Positions 41,089 through 53,482 are shown, counted from the first letter of the stretch. The stretch is DNA of 64,000 nt from Bactericera cockerelli (GCA_024516035.1 CM044956.1:5207583-5271582); one strand, 5' to 3'. Program-made: numbers and translations. The notes: generated by a model from the letters alone, not told the origin.

Positions 41089-41954
41089 CAGGGTGGGGCA
41101 AAAGTCTGGAAACCCCTGAATAACTTTCGAATGGCTTCTTCGGTAAAATTAAAATTTTGTATGGTAAACCGGGCTAATAAGACTTTCTTTTAGAGTGGGG
41201 TCGATTTTTGTTACCGGCCCCCATGTCGGGGCCAGGGGGGCCAACTTCATTTTTTTAAATACGAACCCCCACCTTGCGATACATTTTTAGAAAGGCCTTT
41301 AAAAAAGAAATACATTGGTGCAAATTTTATTTTTTTAATATTAACTGTTTGCAAATGGCGTCCAACTTTGTGTATGCAGTAAAGTCTGGAAACCCCTGAA
41401 TATCTTTTGAACGGGCTTTCTCAGTAAATTGAAAACTGTGCACGGTAAGTCGGGGTAATTAGACCTTTCCAAAAATGTATCGCAAGGTGGGGTTTCGTAT
41501 TAAAAAAATGAAGTTGGCCTCCCTGGCCCGGAATGGGGGCCGGTAAAAAAAAAAATCGGTACCATTCTAATATAAGGTCTAATTACCAAGGTTTACCGTA
41601 CACAATTTTAAATTTACTGAGACAGCTCTTTCGAAAGATATTCAGGGGTTTCCAGACTTTACTGCATACACAAAGTTGGACGCAATTTGCAAACAGTTAA
41701 TGTTAAAAAAATAAAATTTGCACCAATGTATATGTCTTATTTAAAGACCTTTCCAAAAATGTATCGCAAGGTGGGGGTTCGTATTTAAAAAAATGAAGTT
41801 GGCCCCCCTGGCCCCGACATGGGGGCCGGTAACAAAAATCGACCCCACTCTAAAAGAAGGTCTTATTAGCCCGGTTTACCATACAAAATTTTAATTTTAC
41901 CGATGAAGCCATTCGAAAGTTATTCAGGGGTTTCCAGACTTTTGCCCCACCCTG
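41089..41954. mobile_element. Fold-back (nested palindrome) mariner-like MITE, copy 2
   Basis: The 866-bp element is flanked by TA/TA and has the same four-arm architecture as 22384-23246, starting CAGGGTGGGGCAAAAGTCTG. The inner spacer is a little shorter and individual arms carry independent substitutions. Two copies with the same nesting show that the nested form itself transposes. Confidence 0.93.
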
Positions 41955-42036
41955 TATATTATTTCGTGTGTACTGTGTATGCATAAAAAAAAAAAGTTTG
42001 ATAGTTTTCTCTTATTTTTTTTATCCAATATTCATC

Positions 42037-42240
42037 TCCGACCTCCGTGGCTCTTTGGTTAAGGGCACTGACCCGAAGGTTGCGGGTTCGAACCGGCTGA
42101 AACAGAAAATTCTGACCGAGTTTTTCCGCTTCCGGAATGGCATCGATGTAAAGGTAGAGTGACCCAAAGTAATACGAATGCTGTTCCGGTGCAAAAGTAC
42201 CTTTAAAAGAAGAATTGAATTCAATTAAATTGAAATATAA
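42037..42240 (+). mobile_element. tRNA-derived SINE family E
   Basis: CGACCTCCGTGGCTCTTTGG, a B box (GGGTTCGAACC) and a body CTGACCGAGTTTTTCCGCTT … GGAATGGCATCGATGTAAAG. It ends in a TTGAATTCAATTAAATTGAA region. A related copy is at 56452-56630. Confidence 0.82.
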
Positions 42241-43300
42241 TAACTTAATTTAATAAATTATTTTACAATGAAAAACATCCCCTAATCTAATTATAAATTC
42301 TTGGGGTGGTATCTTCTTTTCTGCTTCTTAAAAAATGATTTTTTTTTTTTTTACAAATTTACGGGTTCAACCCATATTATGCTAAGATTATTATAATACA
42401 TTTGATCTCTTATGAAAATGAAAAAAGGTAATTTTAATTTCTATTATGTAATATTCTATTTCTATTTTAATGTTCAGTTTTAATAATTTTCTCTTATACT
42501 TTTGATGATTTTGTTTTTCAGAATAAGAAGATGAAAAAAAAAAAAAAAAAAAAAAAACAGAAATCCCCTCAAACTGAAATTTTTCAACACCTCACGTCTC
42601 AGCCGCCCCTGATTAGTAGCTGCATAATTTAGTCCCAACCCCGCTGATGAGCAAGCAGGATATCCGTTTTTCAATTCATTTCGAGATTTTTTTATTATCT
42701 TTTTTTTCAGCGCAAAGTTTGACTTGCTATTATTGTTAGCGATGGGGAATAAAAAAAAAAGTTCGTAATTTAATGAGACAAGTCATTATTTTGAAGAGAA
42801 TAGCACGGGTGTCGGAAATAGCGGAGGTTTTACAGTCATGAAAATGAGTAATGAAATGAGCGATGGTGCTCTTTTGAGAGGGTAAGCTACGGGAGAAGAC
42901 ATTAAAATAGAAGGCAGAGTTTTGTTAATGTTGTTTGATTACCCTACATATACTTCTACTTGTCTCATAGGGCTGTAATAGGTACCTTTAACACGTTCAT
43001 GGACATGACTGTTATAGCATTCACATTTTTCGAAATGCAAAGTCAACTCAGGTGGAAATAACTGCTATAGCATTAAAAAATCAAGGGCTTGTACATGAAT
43101 GTTGAAGCCCACCCAATTCATGAATTTTCCCTTATTTATTTGAGTATGTGACTCGACTGACCACTTAATAATTGGATTCGCGCCGTGGCCGCACCACCGT
43201 ATGGTAGCGCGAGCCCGCGATGTTTTTCAAAATAATTTTAAATTTCTTCCAATTAATTTTCAAAAAATCTTTTAATTTTAATTAAAATTTTTAATTTTAA

Positions 43301-43342
<42 letters not shown>

Positions 43343-43984
43343 TCAAGTTTTTAAACTTTTTCTTTTCTTCCTTTCTTCTATTGATTTCGAAACAATGGAA
43401 CAATTTTCAGTACCTTTTCAACCCGACCATCACAAAGTATGTACTCAAGAGATTTTTACTTAATAATAAGACTCTGAGGGTTAGGTGGCGAAAATGCTTT
43501 GAGCACTAACCTCGTCTAGTGGTTACCTTCCGCGAAAGAGTATTACTATTATAAAGAAAAGCTAAAAAGAACAGGCGATTAAAGAACACAAGAAACCAAA
43601 CAACACATTGTTTCTTAATTTATACATCGCAATAACGAAAGCGAGCTGAAACTTCACTCGTAACTTTCAAGACGCTCTTAATCTAAACTCTACGTTTAAT
43701 CCCGACTTTCCTTCAGAAGATGCTAGGTAAGCCCAAATTGTATTCACAATGAGAAAATTGAAGAGAGAGGAAATTGGAAAGGAGGATGAGTAAATTGGAA
43801 ATGGGATGCGGTACAGACGTTAACTCTTCCATAAGAGGGAAAATTTGAATTTTCCTAAGAAAAGGAAAGCCATTTTGTTATTGTTGTGTGGAAAGTTTAG
43901 GAAAAAATCGAGCTTTTATCAGGAAGGTTTAACCGTGAAGATAATCCTTGTGAGCGGGTTATGGGGATATGGAGACGGAAAGAG
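42241..43984. other. Intergenic AT-rich sequence
   Basis: It contains T/A runs (42338-42352, 42534-42557, 43303-43336) and a small GC-richer patch at 43180-43225. An overlapping 64-codon frame at 42480-42674 is composition noise. No gene. Confidence 0.45.
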
Positions 43985-43990
43985 GAGATC

Positions 43991-44030
<40 letters not shown>

Positions 44031-44335
44031 TAAAGATGAAAACAAGAAGGGTAGAGAGATATAATGGAGAAAGAAGAGAGAAAAAGATATCAAATTACAA
44101 AACCAAGAGTGAGATAGAAGAGATAGATCTAGGAAAAAGTGAGAGATATATAGAAGTGAAAAAGGGGGAATAAAGAGTGATAGATAGAGAAATTTTAGAG
44201 AGGTGTAAATAAGCTAGGAATAGCCTCGGTTTATTTTACCTAATTACCCTATCGAATCATAATCGACCGAAAGTCAGTACAGTCAAAAACTCCTAATGAC
44301 GAATAAGAATGACTTTATTATGTTATATCATCGAC
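43985..44335. repeat. (GA)n microsatellite and purine-rich flank
   Basis: GAGAGA runs at about 43993-44030 followed by looser GA-rich sequence to 44200. The open frames here are Arg/Glu low-complexity artefacts. Confidence 0.8.
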
Positions 44336-44682
44336 TTCTTCTTCTTCTTTTACTCTGTCTTATCCCGCTCAAGCAGGGTCGACGTTGTTCAACCTCATGG
44401 TTGAGGTTGATTGGTTTTGGCACATTTTTTACGGCTGGATGCCCTTCCTAACGCCAACGAGTCTATTTGATTTAACGTCCTGGATTAGGACGGGGGTTTT
44501 ACCCTCCATTCGCCGGGAATCGTACCGGCTACCCACATTAACCTCACCCAGCTTGGGTAGGGCCGGAAATGCCAGCCTCACGTGTTTGGATGGAACAGAA
44601 TTTTCTTCGAAAAGTCTGCCCCAGCCGGGAACTGAACTCGGGAACTCTGGACTACGGGCAGTAGTCACAACCATTTCGCCAT
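44336..44682 (-). mobile_element. tRNA-Gly-like SINE family B, full-length inverted copy
   Basis: From the (GAA)n tail (CTTCTTCTTCTTCTTTTACT) through TCAACCTCATGGTTGAGG and CACATTAACCTCACCCAGC to the inverted tRNA-like head (GACTACGGGCAGTAGTCACA) it is collinear with 13865-14216. Confidence 0.92.
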
Positions 44683-46149
44683 GTTATATCATCGACTAAT
44701 CTAGGAAAAAGATTTGTAAAGTAAATGGTTCTTTCGGAGGAAAATATACTCGATGGAGTACCACAAGGCTCTGTTCTCGGTCCTATTCTACTCACAATTT
44801 AAAGAAAAGAAAAAAAAAGAAAATGAAGTTTTTCAAAAACACTTCACTTTCGATTTTATAACTCTTTGGTTTTATTTTTGTTTTTAAGAATGCAACGAAC
44901 TGTATATAACAGGTTCGTTATTGGCTTGCCCTGAAAATTGCCACACATTACTAACTAGTCATAAATGCTCACAAACTACAACAAAACGGATCAGGGTCTC
45001 GATCTTTGGGAAAAAGAGGGATTTGGTCATAACTTTTCAACAAAGCAAAATGTCACTTTGCAATTTGGTCTTATACATAATATGTATAATAGTTCATGAT
45101 GTGCCAGTCCTGCCCTTAAAAAACGTTGAATCGCTTCAAGAACACTCTGTGTAGGGTGAGTCAGCATATTTAGGACACATCGAAACATATGGTAACTAGG
45201 TGAGTACGATGCAAATGAAACCCCTACTATAATGAAAATATAAAAGCCATATGAGTATTTAAATACCTACCATTGCTCCATGTACAATGAAAGCCTACAG
45301 TAAATTTACGACATCATTATGGCTAAGTGAGTCAAATTTCCAACCCGTTTTCATCTCGGAATCGAAAACAATTTCCTACGTTCAGGCATTCACTTCATTA
45401 TCAAAAGTGTGTCGTAATTCAATCCCGAAATTACTTAATCCCAAAATGACTTAATTTAATCCCAAAATTACGCCAGTCCTAATCCATTACACAGAGGCAC
45501 GGTCTTTTGAAATAAAATTCCATACATTTTACGAGTGTGGAAGTTTTCTCTAAATCATCAGGCGCCAAATTCAAGTTGACAAAATATATTTCTTCCTCTT
45601 TCTCTATATCCCTATCGCTCTCTGTATTTCTATAATTTATCTGTGTTGTACTATCACAACCTTAGTGAATAGCTGAGCATTACTAACTTCTAATCAGTTC
45701 CTTTGCTAAAGTAAAATATTCCTTCATCTGTACACTGAGTGAAAGATTGCCTCACAAATGGGGGAAATCAATCTCAACAATATTAGGATGGGTTCAGAGA
45801 GCAAGACAAGCTGTGGCAACACAGCGTGCAGGTAGTCTGTGTGTCAGAGGAGCGAGGAGGAGATGGAAGATATGGTATGGATTGCTAAGTTATGAAAATG
45901 GAATAGATGCGTGGAAAAGAGACTATTTTGTCATTTTGTTTTAAAAGTTTTCAAGCTTATTATTAAATATACATTATATTGTTATTTAAAAGAAAACATA
46001 TTCTTTTTATTCCCTCTCCTTATACAACACTATCTGTTTATCCTGCAAGAATGAAGCTAAAGTGTCCCTTTAAACTTACAGATTAACTGCCAACCTCGTC
46101 GTCTAACTGCCAACTGCATATCTCACTACCTTATTGCCAAAGTTATACT
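44683..46149. other. Intergenic sequence, possible small LINE relic
   Basis: 44730-44800 reads GGAGTACCACAAGGCTCTGT then TCTCGGTCCTATTCTACTC. Translated, this gives a VPQGSVLGPILL-type stretch, the conserved motif of LINE reverse transcriptases, and then breaks off. It looks like a tiny LINE remnant. The rest is unassigned. Confidence 0.5.
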
Positions 46150-46320
46150 GCCAATCTATACAAGTTTTCTAATTCGTTTTAACATTACCTTCTTTCCAAC
46201 CCTACTTGGGGTTGGCAATGGTCAACCTTTCCGTCATGGTCAAGTTGGTTGGTTCTGGCACTCCTACTTCAACATGTTACGACTGGACGCCCTTCATAAC
46301 GGCAACCCTGTTAAAGCACT
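46150..46320 (-). mobile_element. Diverged SINE family B relative
   Basis: CTTTCCAACCCTACTTGGGGT, TCATGGTCAAGTTGGTTGGT, TGGCAC and ACGCCCTTCATAACGGCAAC keep the order of the family-B 3' half on the minus strand but are considerably diverged. Confidence 0.5.
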
Positions 46321-48069
46321 TAAAAAATCCTTTTGAAACTAATTATATTGAACCACATTTTTAAAATAATGATGGTCAATTTGTGTGAAAAAATCTGCAT
46401 TTTAGTGGAAAATTAGATGATAATACTATCAATATCCACATTTATAATGGAATTTATGTAGATTTACTATTATTATAAAACCACCTACAGTGATTTTCCT
46501 ATTCATGGATTTAATTTTGATTTTTATGGATACGTAATTAGGTACCTACCTAAAAACAAACTGAATTAAAAAAATGTTTTCATCAATGAAATTATTTTTT
46601 ACTGATTAGAGATATCCTAGAATACTATTGATTTTTTTTATCCTCGTGGGTTGAAAATGATGATAAAATATGGAAGTAGTGTTATTTTTTTAAATTCATC
46701 CATAATATCAATGGTAAAATGAGGATTGTAATTTTGATTTCCCGTAACAAAGTAAATGATTTTCAGAAAAAATATTAATTTTTCAAAAATGTGACATTAA
46801 CACGTTGAGTGCCACGTAATTGAGGTGGCCGTCTGGTGCCCCGTCAGATACGTATACAATTGACGTTTTATGGTTTTTAAAATGTTGCTTGAAAAGTGAT
46901 AGTGCCCACTTTTCAGCAACATTTTAAAGGTATCCTGTGAGCGAGATTTCACTGGTGTCCTAATCAGTGGAAAATTACTGACAATTTGGGTAACATGGTG
47001 TTTTGCACCATTTCAAGCTGGTCACTCAATGTGTTGAATAATAAAATAATAAAAATATGGTAAATTATTTTCAAAATTGGTACTTTTTTTTCAAATGATA
47101 TTTATTACAGAGGAGACTTAAAACAATCAGAGTCCTTGCTCCTACCATTTTTTTAATTTGGGTTAAAAGCCGCTTTTAAACGCAAGGCCATAACTAGACT
47201 GGGGTTTTACCTCCTTTCGTAGGAAACTTACAAACCTGCTACCGAATTATTTTAAAATGATTGTCTTACTTCTAAATACAAGGAGGAAGTAATAAAACTA
47301 ATTCATAAACTGTATGAGAAGTTTGCCGAAATGCACGCGAAAAAGTTAACTGAAATAATCTGGGCATCTTTTTACGTTCACGTGGGTAGTCTGTTAGAGT
47401 TTTAAAAATAATTTCAGTGAGCAAAGTTCCAAGCAAATTAAATTTTCACCAGCCTAAAAAAGAAAATGTCCTCTATGGCCTTAAATTTTATTACACAAGC
47501 ATAATTATATGGTAAAACTGTGACAATTTTGTCCGAAATTGTTATTTTCGACAAAAAACTGGCGTGGAAATGGAACATTAAAGAGGTCAACAGCGGCACC
47601 TGCATTAAAAGTGTCAAAAAGGTAACTGATCTTGCCCATTAGAGGCAAGAAAATGGAAATTAACCCATTAAGGCCTACGTAACCCATTAACCCATTAACG
47701 GGTCTGAAAGGGTTTTGATATTAGAGGTAGCAACAAACAGTGGGTATCCTTATTTTTCTTGCAGTCAGTGAACAGTAGGTAGGAGATTTTTGGCGAAAAC
47801 ATTCAAAACAAACCGTTTATGTTAAGATAAATAATATATATTTTTTAATTTTTGTACGACACCATTGTTTACTTATAACAAGCTTCTGCTTTGTTGATAG
47901 TTATTTATTATATTTTTTGTACAAATTTTACTTAAAAATTGAATGTGTACAAAGTCGAGGGTACTTAAAATTAACTATAATATAAAATAATCAGGTTTGA
48001 CTGTATTTGGTCGCGAAAAGGTTAATGACCACTAGCCAGACATGAAGTATAAATACCCATTATCTATGT
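46321..48069. other. AT-rich intergenic sequence
   Basis: It includes a diverged inverted SINE-B-like stretch near 47180-47235 (GGTTTTACCTCCTTTCGTAG), a TTAACCCATTAACCCATTAA short repeat near 47680 and a pogo-like end at 47990-48004. No gene is supported. Confidence 0.45.
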
Positions 48070-48656
48070 ATATGTTAGCGACAATGTTGATTCTCAGGCA
48101 CAGTTGACTATGCCTAGGCATAGTATACTATGCCTAAAATGAGCAGGCAAAGTTGATTTGAAAAAATATAATCAGCTTTGCCTAGGCATAGTCAACTATG
48201 CCTAACTCAAATCAGGCAAAGTTGATTATTTACAAAAGATAAGATCAGCTTTGCCTAGTCATAGTCAACTATGCCTAACATTCTTCAGTCAAAGTTGATT
48301 ATGATTATGCGCGCGCACCCTTTTGTTTTGATTTGTTAGTTTTTAAATACTCATGCAGCAGTCTGTGTCATTTGTTTCTGTAAATAAGAGCTCTATTGAA
48401 GATTTTTTTTAATTTAAATGTTTTTTTTTTTTTTCTTTTTGGCTAAAGTAGTTTCATCATGTCCCAATCTAACGCAGACATTTTTCGCGAGAAGTTAATA
48501 TTAAATCGTAAAGTTTGTAAGTTGAATTCGATAACACTTACTTACAAAGCTAAGATACGATAGTTTCATTCAAAATGTGAAGTGTCTGAAAGTTGCAGCA
48601 AAAAAGGAAAGTAATGATCTCAGGTTTCTAAGGAGATATGACATAATTGAGGTAAT

Positions 48657-50020
48657 TTTTTTTTTTTTTTTTTTTTAATACTTTTTTATCATTTATTTTT
48701 TTTTTTTTTAACATATAACAATTAAGAAGAACAGGAACAGAACTTAAATAAAATAATATTATATACATAGATAAAATTCTTAAAATTGTTTTTTTGTTAT
48801 TAAAATTGCAGTGGAAGAGACCCGAAGTGCGTAAGCATGTGTTGGGTCTCTTATAGATAGTAAAAATATAGATTATTATGTAATTTGAGTTTAAAAATAT
48901 TTATAATTAAAAATTTATTTTCCATATTATTTAATAATAGGTAATCAATAATAATTCTAGTTTCATTCTTGCTGTTTTTTCCCTTATAATGATTTATTTA
49001 ATGGTATTTATTATTTTATTTTTGATGTTTGCGCTTTTTAACCATTCCCTTATTCTTAATCTAACAAGTTTAGGATCTGATAATATTTTTATTTCTTCTG
49101 GTATGACATTGTATATTTTAATGCCTATGTAAGAAAAATGTTTTCTTATCAGTGATGTATGTATGTTTGTTAGTGAAGCTTGTCCTGTTTGTCTTGTATT
49201 GTAATTAGTCTGTCGAAAAGTCCACATTTCTCGCTTTTTTAATGAAAAAAAGCAAGTTTTATAAATGTAAATGTCTTGTATGGTAGGTACGTCAAAAGTT
49301 TTGTATAATTCGTCGGAATGAAAATATCTGTCTTTGTTTAGTATAATTCTTAAAAGTATGTTGAGTGTCCTGTTAAGTGGTGTCAGTAAGTTCTGGTATG
49401 CTCCGCCCCATGCAACTATACAATATTGCACTAGCGACTGCACTAGTGCAAAGTATATTTCTCGTAAAAGAGATCTGTTGCAGATTCTTTTCAAATTATG
49501 AAAAACGTACATGAGGTGACGGAGTTTGTTTTTTAATTGTATAATGTGGTCTGTCCATTTCAAATGTTGGTCTATCGTGATTCCCAAGTATCGTGTCTTA
49601 GTTAGTCTTTGTAAATTTATTGTAGAGTTAGTGCTGTCTTTAATTTGAAGTGATGATGTCTGTGGTTGTCCTCTATTGTCAATTGAAAAAGTCATGTAAT
49701 TTGTCTTGTCAAAATTTATCTTCAAGGACATATGGGAATACCATTTGCCTATGTTTGTTAAGTCAGTAGTTGCTATGTCATGAGTCTCCTCCCACGTGTC
49801 TGAAATGTAACAAATGACTGCATCATCAGCATAGCAGAATACTTGGCCTTGACTTATACCTGGTAAATTATTTATAAAACAGTTAAAAAGACAAGGCCCA
49901 AGACAACTTCCTTGAATTATTGAAAAAGGTTCACAATTTGTTACATTCGACAAGTGGGAGTTTAGTCTTACTTGTTGAGTCCTGTTACAGACACAGGAAG
50001 CATTAAGTATTATGTTTTTG
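48657..50020 (-). mobile_element. 5'-truncated LINE inserted antisense, with A-rich tail
   Basis: On the minus strand the insert starts inside a reverse transcriptase (from about 50015), continues through the RT frame to its stop at 48994, has a 320-bp 3' UTR and ends in an A-rich tract (T-rich on plus strand, 48657-48676). It splits the integrase-like relic described above. The 3' UTR contains a hairpin of AAGAGACCC and GGGTCTCTT; a similar hairpin occurs at 59070-59098. Confidence 0.75.
48994..50015 (-). pseudogene. LINE reverse transcriptase, C-terminal two-thirds (CR1/Jockey-like)
   Basis: The open frame gives about 340 residues when read past the first ATG (49953) to the preceding in-frame stop. 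It carries the RT motif IIQGSCLGPCLFNCFINNLP, the catalytic YADD box (CYADDAVICY), the GKWYSHMSLKINFDKT thumb-region motif and LGITIDQHLKWTDHI, all in normal order. The finger domain and any endonuclease are missing, so it is a dead 5' truncation, although the remaining frame has no stop. The CR1/Jockey assignment is by general resemblance only. Confidence 0.85.
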
Positions 50021-50495
50021 AAGAAGAACTATTTGAAGTTTTGAATGATGCTCACATCACAACTTGGACACGGAGGAAGGGATCGTATTCAAAGTGTCAT
50101 GGATCATTACCGTGCGGTAATAAATAGTGCGGCTGACAAATTTTAACCATATAAATAATAATTCACATTATTTTTCGATTATTCACTTTTGTATATTATT
50201 GTTATTATTTTGGTTCTAGGTAAATCAACTTTGACACATTAATTGTAGACATAGTTAACTATGACTAGTCAATGTAGATTAAGATTATCATTTTTAATTT
50301 TAAATCAACTTTGCCTAACTTATGCCAGGCATAGTTGACCTTGCCCAGGCATAGTCAACTATGACTAGTCTTTGTTGAATAAAAAATGTGATTTTTCATT
50401 TTTAATCAACTTTGCCTAAAACGAGCAGGCATAGTTGACTCTGCCTAGGCACACTCAACTTTGCCTGAAGAATCAACATTGCCGCTAACATATAC

Positions 50496-50615
50496 ATATT
50501 TATGAATAATAAATATGTACCTTTGTATGTATAACGCAAGTACGTATGCAACATGAATAACTTAAGCTCGCCAATAGCCAAAACTTTCCAGTCCAAGTTT
50601 GAAAAGTTTCAACCT
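50496..50615. other. Short spacer
   Basis: AT-rich sequence between the inverted-repeat element and the 40-bp satellite; no feature recognised. Confidence 0.4.
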
Positions 50616-51293
50616 CTGGATATGATAGAGAATACCTTTGGTATACAGGGTGTTCCAGGATATGATAGAGAATAACTTTGGTATACAGGGTGCCCCAGGA
50701 TATGATAGAGAATACCTTTGGTATACAGGGTGTTCCAGGATATGATAGAGAATACCTTTAGTATACAGGGTGTTCCAGGATATGACAGAGAATACCTTTG
50801 GTATACAGGGTGTTCCAGGATATGATAGAGTATACCTTTAGTATACAGGGTGTTCCAGGATATGATAGAGAATATCTTTGGTATACAGGGTGTTCCAGGA
50901 TATGATAGAGAATACCTTTGGTATACAGGGTGTTCCAGGATATGACACAGAATACCTTTGGTATACAGGGTGTTCCAGGATATGATAGAGAATACCTTTG
51001 GTATACAGGGTGTTCCAGGATATGATAGAGAATATCTTTGGTATACAGGGTGTTCCAGGATATAACACAGAATACCTTTGGTATAAAGGGTGTTCCAGGA
51101 TATGATAGAGAATATCTTTGGTATACAGGGTGTTCCAGGATATGACAGAGAATACCTTTGGTATACAGGGTGTTCCAGGATATGATAGAGAATATCTTTG
51201 ATATACAGGGTGTTCCAGGATATGACAGAGAATACCTTTGGTATACAGGGTGTTCCAGGATATGATAGAGAATACCTTTGGTATACAGGGTGT
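50616..51293. repeat. 17-copy 40-bp satellite carrying a transposon-end-like motif
   Basis: The unit is TATGATAGAGAATACCTTTG plus GTATACAGGGTGTTCCAGGA, repeated 17 times without length change and with few substitutions. From unit 11 to 16 two variants (AATATC with GATAG; AATACC with GACA) alternate, giving an 80-bp higher-order repeat. Each unit contains TATACAGGGTGTTCC, which resembles the TA+CAGGGTG ends of the mariner-like MITEs in this window. The array abuts the LINE at 51294 and replaces its 5' half. Confidence 0.95.
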
Positions 51294-51298
51294 CGCAG

Positions 51299-52557
51299 TT
51301 TATTTTATAGCTGTTGGCTATATTCCATCCACCTGGAAAGCTGCAGAGGTGGTATGCATACCTAAACCGGGTCGAAAAACATATGCTGAGGCTAAGGCAT
51401 TCAGGCCCATTACCCTGTCGTCCTTTATCCTCAAAGTCCTTGAGAAGCTTGTTGATAAATATGTCAGAGAATCTTTCCTTGTGGAAAAACCTCTACATTC
51501 AAATCAACATGCTTACCAAATGGGAAAGTCGTGTTAAACAGCTTTACATCACTTGATGGTAAAGATCGAAAGTACAATTATTATTAACAAGGAAGCTTCT
51601 CTTGGAGCTTTTCTTGACATTGAGGGTGCATTTGACAATACATCCTTCGAATCTATGATCCAAGCTGCCAAAAAGCGTGGATTTGATGACACCTGCTGTA
51701 GGTGGATAGAAACCATGCTGAGGGACAGGTCCATAAGAATCAATCTATTCGGAGAAACCGTAAACGCACTCATCAAGAGAGGATGTCCGCAGGGAGGAGT
51801 TTTATCACCCCTGTTGTGGAACCTTCTTGTTGACGAGTTATTGGAAAAACTGAATAGTCAGGGATACTACACCCAAGGATATGCAGATGACATAGTTATC
51901 TTGATTCAGGGTAAGTATCTAGAGACAATCTCGGATGTTATGCAATCCGCGATGAAAATAGTGGAAAAATGGTGTAGGGACGTTAACCTTAGGGTTAATC
52001 CAAACAAAACCACCCTCATTCCATTCACTCGCAAAAAGAAATTGGAGAGGCTTCAACCTCCTTTTCTCTTTGGGAAACGCCTAGAGATGGTTCACGAGGT
52101 TAAATATCTTGGAATTATTCTGGATACTAAACTAACGTGGAACTCTCATCTCTCTAAAGTTACCAATAAATGTACTAGGGCGCTCATGATGTGCCGAAGA
52201 ACATTTGGTAAAAGCTGGGGTCTGAAACCTAGCATGATGGCCTGGCTATACAATGCAGTAATCCGACCAATGATCACCTATGGTTGTCTAATCTGGTGGA
52301 CAAAAACAGAACAAGTTCAAGCAAAGGCAGATCTTAGTAAGCTCCAACGTCTAGCATGTCTCTGTATTACAAGTGCAATGAAAAGCACACCAACTGCAGC
52401 AATGGAAACCCTCCTAAACCTGCCCCCTCTAGATATTATTATCAAAGGGGAAGCCAGGATGGGGGCGTACAGACTGCAAAAAAACGGAATCAAGAAAGGT
52501 CGACTTGTGGGACATTCCAAAATCACAGCACTAATTGCGGAACCAGATGACTGTTAA
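51299..52557 (+). pseudogene. LINE reverse transcriptase domain (nonsense and frameshift)
   Basis: The frame contains IPKPGRK, FRPITLSSFILKVLEK, HAYQMGKSC, then an in-frame TAA at 51535-51537. It continues in the same frame with ASLGAFLDIEGAFDNT, CPQGGVLSPLLWNLLVDELL, the catalytic box GYADDIVILI and LGIILDTKLTWNSHL. It ends at 52557 because of a one-base shift; the downstream RNase H region is in the next frame. RT copies LINE RNA into DNA at the target site. All core RT motifs are present, so the damage is recent or slight. Confidence 0.92.
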
Positions 52558-53482
52558 AACGTCTTTCGAAAAATCCTTCAAAACCGGCACCTCCAAACTG
52601 GTAGAAGATTGGGTTACGAAAGAAAGACAATTGCTGTCCAAAGGTTGTCTTGTGTGGTACACAGATGGCTCCAAGACAGCAGAAGGCTCAGGATCTGGAA
52701 TACATGGAGTCAATCCCAAGACAGATATAAGTATCTCATTGGGAAAATACGCCAGTGTCTATCAGACCGAGATCAAAGCTATTTGCACCTGCGCTCAGAT
52801 GAACTTGGAGAGTGGCTACCAAGGTAGAGATATCTACATTTTCACTGACAGCCAGGCTGCTATTATGGCACTAGAAAGTCCACAGGTAAAATCAAAGATA
52901 ACCTGGGAATGCCAACAAACCATACAAAAATTGGGACAACTTAACCGAGTTAACATAGAATGGGTCCCAGGACATAAAGGTATTGCTGGAAACGAGAGAG
53001 CTGACCAATTGGCAAGGAAAGGCTCCACAACCCCCTTCATTGGTCCCGAGCCAGTGATGGGGATAACCAAATCTGAAGTAAGAGGAACAATACGAAGATG
53101 GATACAACAAAAACATCACAGGTATTGGACTGAGACTTCAGAACAACGACATAGCAAACTGATGATGACCGGACCAACATCATCCTTAACTGCTGACTTC
53201 CTTCGGCTTAGCCGAAGACAAGCGAGGATAGTTACTGGCCTAATCACGGGACATTGCTGCCTAAGAAAACATCTGTACAATATGAAGATCTTTAGGGAAC
53301 CTCCTATTTGCAGATTATGTGGAGAGGATGAAGAAACTGCTACACATGCAATCCACGATTGCAATTCCCTCTCAGAATGGAGAATAAGTATCATTGGGAC
53401 CCTGAACCCAAGAGAAGCACTTATTCAACACAATCTAATCAAAAGGCTTCTCAAACTTTCTGAGAAGCTTAAACTTGATTAG
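52535..53482 (+). pseudogene. LINE RNase H and C-terminal zinc-knuckle-like region
   Basis: About 315 residues. The RNase H acidic residues are visible: WYTDGSK (Asp), YQTEIKAI (Glu), FTDSQAA (Asp) and NERADQLA (Asp), with the basic VPGHKGIAG motif. A C-x2-C-x8-H-x4-C cluster (CRLCGEDEETATHAIHDC) follows near the end. It is the +1 frame continuation of the RT region, overlapping it by 23 bases, and ends with TAG-type termination at 53480-53482. RNase H removes the RNA strand during second-strand synthesis. Confidence 0.92.

Larger units (their letters stand above)
48070..50495. mobile_element. Terminal-inverted-repeat element with palindromic minisatellite ends, interrupted by a LINE
   Basis: The left end (TATATGTTAGCGACAATGTT … then AGGCA(C/A)AGTTGACTATGCC units, 48070-48300) is repeated in inverted form at 50222-50495 (… TCAACATTGCCGCTAACATA). 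Both ends are made of short palindromic modules such as AGGCATAGTCAACTATGCCT. Just inside each end are fragments of one protein. On the left is MSQSNADIFREKLILNRK … FLRRYDII (48460-48652, one stop). On the right is EELFEVLNDAHIT, with LGHGGRDRI in the next frame (50025-50080). They resemble the N-terminus and His-rich zinc-binding region of integrase-like (KRBA2/Ginger-type) proteins. That family call is tentative. Confidence 0.6.

Noticed and set aside
50616..51293. CRISPR-like direct repeats
   Set aside because: The 40-bp units are contiguous with no unique spacers, and the context is eukaryotic; this is a satellite.
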